A stretch of 11,232 bases of DNA from Ruminococcaceae bacterium UBA1320 (GTDB lineage: Bacteria > Bacillota > Clostridia > Oscillospirales > Ethanoligenentaceae): positions 1 through 11,232 of the forward strand of contig DBTI01000077.1 in NCBI GenBank assembly GCA_002306975.1. Reading direction: 5' to 3'. This document shows, piece by piece, positions 6,573 through 11,232 of the stretch. Every line of letters begins with the position of its first letter. The stretch's first letter is position 1. A program made the position numbers and the translations under genes. The notes below the pieces were generated by a model. That model did no database searches, was not told the DNA's origin, and was given only the letters and a program-made list of their open reading frames with translations.

Positions 6573-7087
6573 TCCGCCGCCTCCGTTTCTATGACGCTTA
6601 TTTCATCGGAAGCACACCATAAAAAGCGTTTATCCTTGCCAACACCGGAAACGCACGCAATTGAGAAATCAACCATCACAGGCTTAGTGCTTTCCTTGTT
6701 GATTGCCACCACATCGCCAATAACTCCGGATTTGGTTCTACCATCCGCAGAAATATACTGAACTTTGGAATCAATAGCCGGTAAGATTTTATCAATTGGG
6801 CGATTGTCATACCTTGAATGCTGAATTTTTTCAAGTTTTTCGATTATTGAGTCAAGCTTTTCTTCAGTATTGTCATACCCAAGGTAAATTGTGTCACCGT
6901 CCTGTTCATCGTTGAGTTGTGGCGAATGCCATCCTTTGGTATGGATACTCACGTCAAGCTGATTTACATGACCTGAAAAAGAAACAAATATGGTCGGCTT
7001 AAAGCCCGTCTTTTCCTGCTGAGTTGGGCAACTGTTTATCTGCAACGCCAAGAGCATGATTTTTAATATTTTCCCGTGTAAAGTCAT
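6569..7087 (-). CDS. Conserved-looking phage early protein, function unknown
   Basis: A 172-residue protein I do not recognise. An N-terminal region reads MTLHGKILKIMLLALQINSC, then comes a beta-rich part (PTIFVSFSGHVNQLDVSIH), an acidic stretch with a short predicted coiled coil (NTEEKLDSIIEKLEKIQ, about residues 73-89), and a C-terminal part (SKVQYISADGRTKSGVIGDVVAINKE ... VMVDFSIA) that could be a small beta-barrel. The N-terminal hydrophobic stretch is too short and polar to call a signal peptide. ATG 7087 is preferred over ATG 7096: AAAGGA lies 9 bases from the first but abuts the second. Its stop overlaps the nuclease start (ATGA), so it belongs to the recombination operon. Confidence 0.72.
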   Translation of the reverse strand: MTLHGKILKIMLLALQINSCPTQQEKTGFKPTIFVSFSGHVNQLDVSIHTKGWHSPQLNDEQDGDTIYLGYDNTEEKLDSIIEKLEKIQHSRYDNRPIDKILPAIDSKVQYISADGRTKSGVIGDVVAINKESTKPVMVDFSIACVSGVGKDKRFLWCASDEISVIETEAAE

Positions 7088-7126
7088 AATTGACATTCCT
7101 TTCCGAATCCGCTATAATAGCGATGA

Positions 7127-7155
7127 ATTATAGTTTTTTAGCTTGCCGCTTTCGA
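7127..7155 (-). promoter_or_regulatory. Possible internal early promoter
   Basis: On the minus strand TCGAAA (7150-7155) and TATAAT (7127-7132) are separated by 17 bases, upstream of the unknown gene at 7087. The -10 element is perfect but the -35 is weak. CTATAAT and ATTATAG (7112-7118 and 7127-7133) also form an inverted repeat around this point, which could be an operator. Confidence 0.28.
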
Positions 7156-7587
7156 TATTCCAGTATCGGAGGCGGTATTCTTTTGCCTTGCCGCGTATTC
7201 CGCTTGCAAGCGCTTTAGACAGGATAAAACCCATCCGGTAATGCCTTTGTACCCACAAACTTTTAACATCATATTGAGCTTGTCGACGTTGCCGAGAAAC
7301 ACAAGGGGAATGCGAGCCGTTAATTTGTATGTATCGTCTGATTCCGATGCTGTCGGCTTTATAGGTCGCTTGACACCAAGGTCAACCTCTGTCAGATCGT
7401 AAAGTTCATGCGGCTGCTTGTGATATAGGGTACAAAGAATATTGAATTGCGGCGGTGTCGGTAAACATACGCCGTTTTCATACCGGCTTAACATTCCAAC
7501 GTCTGCGCGGGGTTCAACTGCTTTGAGTTTTGGCACTACATCGGTTTGCTGTAACTTTGCGGTTAGCCTTGCCTCTTTTAGTTTCAT
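7138..7587 (-). CDS. XRE-family helix-turn-helix regulator
   Basis: A 149-residue DNA-binding protein. Residues 1-65 form an XRE/Cro-CI helix-turn-helix: MKLKEARLTAKLQQTDVVPKL, then VGMLSRYENGVCLPTPPQFNILCTLY, in which SRYENG marks the recognition helix end, and HELYDL closes the domain. The C-terminal half (KLTARIPLVFLGNVDKLNMMLKVCGYKGITGWVLSCLKRL) is predicted helical and may serve dimerisation. It lies within the early operon, so it is likelier a later-stage regulator than the lysogeny repressor. ATG 7587 follows GGTG at about 7 bases, a modest site. Its 5' end overlaps the small membrane protein gene by 74 bases. Target sites are unknown. Confidence 0.82.
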   Translation of the reverse strand: MKLKEARLTAKLQQTDVVPKLKAVEPRADVGMLSRYENGVCLPTPPQFNILCTLYHKQPHELYDLTEVDLGVKRPIKPTASESDDTYKLTARIPLVFLGNVDKLNMMLKVCGYKGITGWVLSCLKRLQAEYAARQKNTASDTGISKAAS

Positions 7588-7696
7588 GCTTTTTCACCAT
7601 CCTCTCTATGTAAGATACCAATGCCCACCCGCCGCCGATGTAAAGACAAAAGCAACCCGAAATAATCAATACTATTGCAAGATCACAGGCGGTCAT
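7514..7696 (-). CDS. Small single-pass membrane protein
   Basis: A 60-residue protein with one clear transmembrane helix (about residues 5-29: DLAIVLIISGCFCLYIGGGWALVSY) followed by a strongly basic tail (ERMVKKHETKRGKANRK). ATG 7696 has a run of seven G residues as ribosome binding site, about 9 bases upstream. The frame remains open to 7855, but the extra 53 residues lack a start with a ribosome binding site and look non-coding. It overlaps the XRE gene by 74 bases, long for real neighbouring genes, so only the first 36 residues are free of that constraint. Function unknown; small membrane proteins in phage early regions sometimes affect superinfection or host membrane functions. Confidence 0.5.
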   Translation of the reverse strand: MTACDLAIVLIISGCFCLYIGGGWALVSYIERMVKKHETKRGKANRKVTANRCSAKTQSS

Positions 7697-7826
7697 AAAG
7701 CTTGTCCCCCCCTTTTCAGCAGAAACGCCGTAATACCTTGCGCCGCCGACGGTTGTAAAATGAGATTCCAAGGTTTTTGTACTGGGTTCGCTTTTCACAT
7801 CTGCGCGTGTCGTTCGCCTCCTTCCA
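7697..7826. other. Short stretch without a convincing gene
   Basis: Between the small membrane protein (start 7696) and the plus-strand gene's promoter. On the minus strand there is an AAGGAGG (complement near 7817-7823) with no start codon at usable distance, suggesting a lost or decayed gene start. No RNA gene or terminator is seen. Confidence 0.35.
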
Positions 7827-7855
7827 TTGAATTTCTTGTTAAAAAGATGTAACAT
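7827..7855 (+). promoter_or_regulatory. Candidate promoter of the plus-strand accessory gene
   Basis: TTGAAT (7827-7832) and TAACAT (7850-7855) are 17 bases apart, directly before the plus-strand gene. Each matches 4 of 6 consensus bases. The leader would be only about 10-16 bases long. Confidence 0.35.
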
Positions 7856-7876
7856 TAAGTCGAAAGTGAAGTGATA

Positions 7877-8407
7877 ATGTTGGATAAGTTACCTAACTCA
7901 TACGAACAGCTTATAAAGATAGCAAATGCTACGCCAAAAGTTCCTGAAGCACTCAAAAGTATTGAACCGTTTTTAAAAGCAGCTCCCATAAATCCTAACT
8001 ATTTTCCTCCTGTAAATACAATTTCTAAAACCTCAGACTTTATAAAAGATTCACTCAACATGAATTGTGACGAAAACTGTGATATGCTTGAAATATGCAA
8101 AGAAGTCGGTTGCACATACAAAGCTTGCTATAAAGGTGCCGCGTTTGCCAGTAGATGTAAAGCATCGGATAGGCAAGCAATAGTTCAGCAATTACAGTTA
8201 ACCAAGTTGCAAAAGTCAATGATTGATCTTCAAAACAAAATGCTCGAAAATCAAAAGGTAGAAGAAGAAAAGCATGAAAATGAAGTTGCCGAACGCGAAT
8301 CATCGGACAAACAAAATCGCAAATTTAACTGGATTACATTTGGGGTTGCAACTTTTCTTACAATCGTTGTCCTAATTTTCACAATTATCTCTTGTTTCAA
8401 GCCTTAA
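7877..8407 (+). CDS. Cysteine-rich, coiled-coil, tail-anchored protein; moron candidate
   Basis: A 176-residue protein I do not recognise, on the strand opposite to all early genes. Residues 1-60 are helical and Pro-containing; six cysteines lie at about 64, 68, 74, 79, 84 and 94 (NCDENCDMLEIC, VGCTYKACYKG); residues 103-146 form a charged coiled coil (LQLTKLQKSMIDLQNKMLEN ... EEEKHENEVAERE); residues 153-173 are a transmembrane helix (WITFGVATFLTIVVLIFTII). No signal peptide. The start is ATG 7877 or GTG 7871; both have poor ribosome binding sites. It looks more AT-rich than its neighbours. The stop overlaps that of the small membrane gene opposite in a shared TTAA. Expression in the lysogen and a role such as superinfection exclusion are guesses from orientation and topology. 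Confidence 0.72.
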   Translation: MLDKLPNSYEQLIKIANATPKVPEALKSIEPFLKAAPINPNYFPPVNTISKTSDFIKDSLNMNCDENCDMLEICKEVGCTYKACYKGAAFASRCKASDRQAIVQQLQLTKLQKSMIDLQNKMLENQKVEEEKHENEVAERESSDKQNRKFNWITFGVATFLTIVVLIFTIISCFKP

Positions 8408-8595
8408 TGCTTTTTGTTATAGTGGCAAAACCATACTAAGTTTGATACCGAGAAGCCAACTGCAAATGAGGCAAGTACAACTGCTGTTAGGCGCATAATT
8501 TCTTCTGACACCGTTTTCACCTCTTCCTTTTCCTGCGAACGCTCTGAAAGTAGCTGTAACTGCTTTTGGAGCGTTTTCTTTACTTCTTCATCCAT
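8404..8595 (-). CDS. Small coiled-coil membrane protein
   Basis: A 63-residue protein: residues 1-33 are charged and coiled-coil-like (MDEEVKKTLQKQLQLLSERS QEKEEVKTVS), residues 35-57 are a transmembrane helix (LTAVVLASFAVGFSVSNLVWFC), and a short basic end follows (HYNKKH). GGAGGG lies about 9-10 bases before ATG 8595. It is the third gene of the early operon and meets the plus-strand gene tail to tail, the stop codons sharing TTAA at 8404-8407. No family is recognised. The shape would also suit a phage holin-like or membrane-regulator protein, but the early position speaks against lysis. Confidence 0.62.
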   Translation of the reverse strand: MDEEVKKTLQKQLQLLSERSQEKEEVKTVSEEIMRLTAVVLASFAVGFSVSNLVWFCHYNKKH

Positions 8596-8677
8596 ACTGC
8601 TTGTCCCTCCTTTCTTACTGGGATCCCGCGAGATTTTACACGGGTGTGGGTTTATGAGATTGGTGGATCATCTCCTT

Positions 8678-8932
8678 TCAGGCTCTTTTATATGCAGGAA
8701 TGACTCTCAGATCAGAACCATGATGCCTTGTAACCTTCGGCTTTTCCCGTTTGACCGGCGTGTAACTATTAACCTTCATTTCTTCGAACCCCGATTCGGG
8801 TATATACCGTTTCAAACCACCGGGCTTGTAGCAGGTAATTACGCCTTTGTCACACAGTCTGCGAATAAATGTCTGTGAACGTCCGGTAAGCTTGGCAAAT
8901 TCTCCGACGGAATAGAACTTATTGCTATCCAT
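8678..8932 (-). CDS. MerR/excisionase-like helix-turn-helix protein
   Basis: An 84-residue DNA-binding protein. Residues 4-48 (NKFYSVGEFAKLTGRSQTFI RRLCDKGVITCYKPGGLKRY) form the winged helix-turn-helix of the MerR/HTH_17 group used by many excisionases: the YSVGEFAKLTG helix pair, then RRLCDKG and the wing with RYIPES. The tail (49-84) is basic. Such proteins in phage early operons act as excisionases or as early regulators; placement directly after a Cro-like gene and near an integrase makes excisionase reasonable but unproven. ATG 8932 has AGAGGTG 7 bases upstream. The gap of 82 bases to the next gene holds no convincing ORF. Confidence 0.75.
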   Translation of the reverse strand: MDSNKFYSVGEFAKLTGRSQTFIRRLCDKGVITCYKPGGLKRYIPESGFEEMKVNSYTPVKREKPKVTRHHGSDLRVIPAYKRA

Positions 8933-8962
8933 TTCCTTTCACCTCTCTTCCCTAAAGCTGTG

Positions 8963-9208
8963 TCAAAGCCGTGCGCTACCGCTTTGTTGCCCATTTGGTG
9001 ACTTATGGCGTAAAAAAATTTGCACCACGTCGTCTACTGGACAATCGAGAGCTGCAGATATTTCATTAAGTTCTAATACATCTGGCTCTTTAGCGCCGTT
9101 TGTGATTTTGCTAAGGCGCTGTCGCGTCCACTTTAAAGTTTTTGCCATGTCGGCCTCGCTGTCATATTGAGCATAAATTAATCCACGTAGCTCTCTTATT
9201 TTTGACAT
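8963..9208 (-). CDS. Cro-like XRE helix-turn-helix repressor
   Basis: An 81-residue protein, first gene of the early operon and divergent from the lysogeny repressor, which is the Cro position. The helix-turn-helix spans about residues 1-60: MSKIRELRGLIYAQYDSEAD, then MAKTLKWTRQRLSKITNGAKEPDVLELNEISAAL, with TRQRLSKITNG as the turn and recognition helix. The end (DDVVQIFLRHKSPNGQQSGS) is flexible. ATG 9208 is chosen because AGGAGG (complement of 9216-9221) lies 7 bases upstream; the frame could start at TTG 9214, but that leaves almost no spacing. The codons for SPNGQQ lie in a 21-bp repeat also found in the gene's own leader. Confidence 0.85.
   Translation of the reverse strand: MSKIRELRGLIYAQYDSEADMAKTLKWTRQRLSKITNGAKEPDVLELNEISAALDCPVDDVVQIFLRHKSPNGQQSGSARL
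8983..9003. repeat. 21-bp repeat, copy 1 (3' end of the Cro-like gene)
   Basis: Matches 9223-9243 at 20 of 21 positions; core CATTTGGTGACT. It falls in codons of the last residues of the Cro-like gene, exactly 240 bases from copy 2. Confidence 0.8.
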
Positions 9209-9222
9209 TTGCAAACCTCCTT

Positions 9223-9243
9223 TTTGTTGCTCATTTGGTGACT
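9223..9243. repeat. 21-bp repeat, copy 2 (leader of the Cro-like gene); operator-like
   Basis: Differs from copy 1 only at 9231 (T for C). It covers the predicted transcription start of the early promoter and ends just before the Cro-like ribosome binding site, where a bound repressor would block transcription. It contains TTTGGTGACT, related to sites at 9282-9293 and 9322-9332. Confidence 0.65.
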
Positions 9244-9249
9244 ATGTAC

Positions 9250-9278
9250 AGTTTAGCAAAATATATTCGTTGTGTCAA
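9250..9278 (-). promoter_or_regulatory. Early (lytic) promoter of the minus-strand operon
   Basis: On the minus strand a perfect TTGACA (9273-9278) is followed after 17 bases by TAACT-like TAAACT (9250-9255). Transcription would start near 9243 and run into the Cro-like gene at 9208. It is flanked by operator-like TTyGGTGACT sites on both sides, as expected for the repressed early promoter. Confidence 0.75.
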
Positions 9279-9281
9279 CCT

Positions 9282-9293
9282 TTCGGTGACTAA
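9282..9293 (+). promoter_or_regulatory. Operator-like site 2
   Basis: TTTCGGTGACTA matches the repeat core (ATTTGGTGACTA) at 10 of 12 positions and lies 50 bases from it, just upstream of the early promoter -35 box. Probable binding site of the repressor and/or Cro-like protein, by position and similarity only. Confidence 0.5.
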
Positions 9294-9306
9294 TTTTTAA
9301 AAATTA
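9291..9306. promoter_or_regulatory. 16-bp AT-only palindrome between the divergent promoters
   Basis: TAATTTTTAAAAATTA is a perfect palindrome in the gap between the two -35 boxes. It could ease melting or bending, or bind a dimeric regulator. Confidence 0.35.
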
Positions 9307-9317
9307 TTTCATTTGTC

Positions 9318-9346
9318 TTGATTTTGGTTACAACTTAGTTTATACT
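9318..9346 (+). promoter_or_regulatory. Repressor (lysogeny) promoter with operator-like site 3
   Basis: TTGATT (9318-9323) and TATACT (9341-9346) are 17 bases apart, giving a start near 9353 and a leader of about 30 bases to the repressor ATG. The spacer contains TTTTGGTTAC (9322-9331), one base off the operator-like core, which would let the repressor or Cro-like protein control this promoter. Confidence 0.7.
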
Positions 9347-9382
9347 ATGTTTACTTTGTAAATTGAATGGGGAGCGATTAAT

Positions 9383-10012
9383 ATGACATTTGGCGAGAAG
9401 TTAAAAAAATATAGAGAAGAAAAAAGCTTGACACAAGAAGAACTCGCTACTTTATTAGATACCACAAAACAAGTTATCAGTCGATATGAGCGTTCTCAAA
9501 GGTCACCAAAATTATCAAAAGCATTAGAGATATCAAAAAAATTAAACATACCGTCAAGTTACTTACTCGACGATTCTAAACTTAATGAACACACTTCCAA
9601 CGAAAATATTGGCTTCTTTCCTGTCGGCACTATGTACCGTATTCCAATTATCGGCTCTGTCCGCTGCGGTTTTGGTCACCAAGCCATTCAAGAAATTGTT
9701 GGTCATGATTATGCCAGTGTCAAAAACCCCGAAGAATATACTTTCTTTGAGGTCAAGGGTGATAGCATGATGCCAAAAATAGAAGAAAGTGACCTCGCTC
9801 TAATACACATTCAACCTGATGTGGAAAGTGGAGAATTAGCGGTCGTTATAATAAACGGCGATGAGGGATCATTGAAGAAAGTAATCAAACAGGGCGAAAG
9901 CATAATTTTACAGTCCTTTAATTTAGAGTATCCTCCTAAAATTTTTTCTGGCGAAGAACTTAACACACTATGCATATTTGGTAAAGTTGTTGAAACAAAG
10001 AAGAAGTGGTAA
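9383..10012 (+). CDS. LexA/CI-like phage repressor (XRE domain plus S24 peptidase)
   Basis: A 209-residue lysogeny repressor. Residues 3-62 are an XRE helix-turn-helix (FGEKLKKYREEKSLTQEELA, then TTKQVISRYERSQRSPKLSK). Residues 85-205 are an S24 self-cleaving peptidase: cleavage site Cys95-Gly96 (SVRCGFG), nucleophile Ser128 in KGDSMMP, and catalytic Lys165 in GSLKKVIK. During DNA damage such repressors cut themselves when bound to RecA filaments, inducing the prophage. GGGGAG lies 8 bases before ATG 9383. It is transcribed from its own promoter, away from the early operon. The gene itself contains two further TTTGGTGACC-type sites on the minus strand (9501-9510, 9672-9681). Confidence 0.93.
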   Translation: MTFGEKLKKYREEKSLTQEELATLLDTTKQVISRYERSQRSPKLSKALEISKKLNIPSSYLLDDSKLNEHTSNENIGFFPVGTMYRIPIIGSVRCGFGHQAIQEIVGHDYASVKNPEEYTFFEVKGDSMMPKIEESDLALIHIQPDVESGELAVVIINGDEGSLKKVIKQGESIILQSFNLEYPPKIFSGEELNTLCIFGKVVETKKKW

Positions 10013-10014
10013 AA

Positions 10015-10040
10015 GCCCCGTACCGATAAAGGCACGGGGC
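10015..10040 (+). terminator. Hairpin between repressor and integrase, possible terminator
   Basis: GCCCCGT (10015-10021) pairs with ACGGGGC (10034-10040) around a 12-base loop, two bases after the repressor stop. On the plus strand no T-run follows directly (only ATCTATATTTT after it); on the minus strand it is followed by TTTT, so it may serve better for transcripts coming from the right. Confidence 0.5.
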
Positions 10041-10070
10041 ACAAATCTATATTTTAGGACGTGTAGAATA

Positions 10071-11162
10071 ATGGGAAAATTAAAAAAACGAAAAGATGGT
10101 CGTTACATGAAGTGGGTCGTCTTGCAAGACGGTACCCGAAAGCCAGTTTATGCTTATTCTGAGCCAGAGTTAAACAAGAAAATTAAGGAACTATCAAAGC
10201 AGGACGAGCAAGGGCTTATTCTCGACGATAAGACAACTGTCGGTGAATGGGGTGTGAGGTGGTTTGATGCCTATAAATCCGCGCTCCGGGGAAACACACA
10301 GTCATGGTACAGTAATGCATTAAACAAACATATAATCCCCGTCATAGGCGATATACCGCTGAAAGATGCCAAACCGACCAACGTCCGCGAAGTAATGAAT
10401 AAAATATCCGATTACGGCGAGGATTTGCAGCACAAGGTTCTTATCACCATGAAACAAATGTTCCGGCAGGCGATCACAGACCATCTAATGATTTACGACC
10501 CCTGCATCAAAGACATCAAAATAAAAAAACACACAAAACCGGACGGTATACATGTGCTTTCAGATACGGAAAAAGATGATCTGATTGCCAAAGTAAAAGG
10601 GCTGCGGGCAGAATTGTTCGTAAACCTCGGTTTATTCTGCGGATTGTCACGTGAGGAAAGTCTCGGGCTGCTGTGGAGTGGGATCGATTTTAAAGCGCAT
10701 AAGTTATCCGTCACTCGGTCAACGACTTTTGTTGTCAACCAACCCGATGAAAACCACGAGGTAAAAGAAAAAGCCCGAAACCGTATTATACCGATTCCGG
10801 ACAATCTCTACAAGCTGTTAAAAATTAAAAAATCCTCGTCGAAATCAATCTATGTCGTTCCCAATGCCCACAATGAAGAAATGACGCTTTCAGCTTTTCA
10901 GCGAATGTGGGAACCGGCAGCAGGGGCGGTGGATTTCAGGGTAACGCCGCACATGCTCCGGCATACCTACTGCACGGCACTCATTGAGGGCGGCCTTGAT
11001 ATTAAAACAGTGCAGTATCTCATGGGTCACAGTAACCCGGAGACCACGCTTAAATACTACGCCTTTGTTAGAGATAAACACTTGCAGTCCGCTGATAAAA
11101 AGGTAAATGAAATTTTTGGATGTAGTCAAAAAAGTAGTCAAAAGCGTAAAAAGGCAAAATAA
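10071..11162 (+). CDS. int: Tyrosine integrase
   Basis: A 363-residue site-specific recombinase of the phage integrase family. N-terminal arm-binding part (1-55, MGKLKKRKDGRYMKWVVLQD), SAM-like core-binding domain (about 56-150) and catalytic domain (about 160-335). Catalytic residues: Arg194 (CGLSREE), probably Lys232 (EVKEKARNRII), His294 and Arg297 (HMLRH), His320 (LMGHSNPETT) and nucleophile Tyr330 (or Tyr329) in LKYYAF. It cuts and rejoins attP and attB. The frame is open to 9978, but ATG 10071 gives the usual integrase beginning; the earlier ATG lies inside the repressor gene. The ribosome binding site is weak (AGGA). Position beside a tRNA 3' end fits integration there. Confidence 0.95.
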   Translation: MGKLKKRKDGRYMKWVVLQDGTRKPVYAYSEPELNKKIKELSKQDEQGLILDDKTTVGEWGVRWFDAYKSALRGNTQSWYSNALNKHIIPVIGDIPLKDAKPTNVREVMNKISDYGEDLQHKVLITMKQMFRQAITDHLMIYDPCIKDIKIKKHTKPDGIHVLSDTEKDDLIAKVKGLRAELFVNLGLFCGLSREESLGLLWSGIDFKAHKLSVTRSTTFVVNQPDENHEVKEKARNRIIPIPDNLYKLLKIKKSSSKSIYVVPNAHNEEMTLSAFQRMWEPAAGAVDFRVTPHMLRHTYCTALIEGGLDIKTVQYLMGHSNPETTLKYYAFVRDKHLQSADKKVNEIFGCSQKSSQKRKKAK

Positions 11163-11206
11163 AATCCGCACACCTACCCTATAAACGGCTAAGTTATGCG
11201 GAATTT
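11161..11206. other. Inverted repeat between integrase and tRNA
   Basis: AAAATCCGCA (11161-11170) and TGCGGAATTT (11197-11206) pair at 9 of 10 positions around a 26-base loop. The loop is long for a terminator; it may instead be part of the att region (integrase arm or core sites) or end convergent transcripts of integrase and tRNA. Confidence 0.35.
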
Positions 11207-11207
11207 A

Positions 11208-11232
11208 TGGAGCTGATGAGCCGGATCGAACG
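11208..11232 (-). tRNA. 3' end of a tRNA gene (possibly tRNA-Thr), cut by the window; likely prophage attachment site
   Basis: On the minus strand the sequence reads as a tRNA 3' end: the last two bases of the T-stem 5' strand (CG), T-loop TTCGATC, T-stem 3' strand CGGCT, acceptor strand CATCAGC, base 73 T and encoded CCA (11208-11210). U73 and a GCTGATG-type acceptor fit clostridial tRNA-Thr, but the anticodon lies outside the window, so identity is uncertain. The integrase ends 45 bases away, so this tRNA end is the probable att site of the element. Confidence 0.7.

Noticed and set aside
7697..7855. 53-residue N-terminal extension of the small membrane protein
   Set aside because: No start codon with a ribosome binding site at proper distance; the AAGGAGG present is followed by no usable start.
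8596..8677. Possible tiny gene after the excisionase-like gene
   Set aside because: An AAGGAG directly abuts an ATG that opens only 11 codons; spacing and length are unconvincing.
9196..9234. 12-codon leader peptide overlapping the Cro-like start (MSNKKEVCKCQK)
   Set aside because: It contains no ribosome binding site of its own upstream and its codons cover the Cro-like gene's ribosome binding site, so it is probably chance.
9978..10070. Longer integrase start at ATG 9978
   Set aside because: It would begin inside the repressor gene and run through the hairpin at 10015-10040; ATG 10071 gives the normal integrase N-terminus.

Overview
This window looks like one end of a temperate phage integrated in a Firmicutes (probably clostridial) chromosome. 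Three things suggest that host: strong AGGAGG-type ribosome binding sites before almost every gene, frequent GTG and TTG starts, and a phage early-gene set typical of gut Clostridia. No structural, packaging or lysis genes are present, so this is the lysogeny and early replication part only. The host genus cannot be fixed from this sequence.

Layout from right to left. At 11208-11232 the window ends inside the 3' end of a minus-strand tRNA gene (possibly tRNA-Thr), the probable attachment site. Next to it is a plus-strand tyrosine integrase (10071-11162), preceded by a hairpin and a LexA/CI-like repressor (9383-10012). An intergenic switch (9209-9382) holds back-to-back promoters and several copies of a TTyGGTkAC motif. 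From there a minus-strand early operon starts: Cro-like HTH protein, MerR/excisionase-like protein, small membrane protein, another small membrane protein, a second XRE regulator, a protein of unknown function, a Cas4/RecB-like PD-(D/E)XK nuclease, a Rad52/Sak-type annealing protein, an HNH-like protein, a NinB-like protein, SSB, a replication initiator, an SNF2-type helicase, an N4/N6 DNA methyltransferase, a VRR-NUC nuclease and the start of a C5-cytosine methyltransferase that leaves the window at base 1. Many of the adjacent genes overlap or nearly touch (ATGA, TTGA and GTGA junctions), which suggests translational coupling.

One gene breaks the pattern. A plus-strand gene (7871/7877-8407) lies inside the minus-strand operon, seems more AT-rich than its neighbours, has its own possible promoter, and encodes a cysteine-rich, coiled-coil protein with a C-terminal membrane anchor. 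It is the best candidate here for a lysogen-expressed accessory (moron) gene.

How the genes probably work together: the repressor holds the early promoter off and is inactivated by self-cleavage during DNA damage. The early operon then supplies a recombination module (nuclease, annealase, SSB, NinB-like, HNH-like), a replication initiator with a candidate origin embedded in its own linker, a helicase, and a nuclease/methyltransferase set that may protect or process phage DNA. The points most worth following up are the 21-bp repeat placed exactly 240 bp apart on both sides of the Cro-like gene together with the related operator-like sites, the putative intragenic origin, and the antisense moron-like gene.
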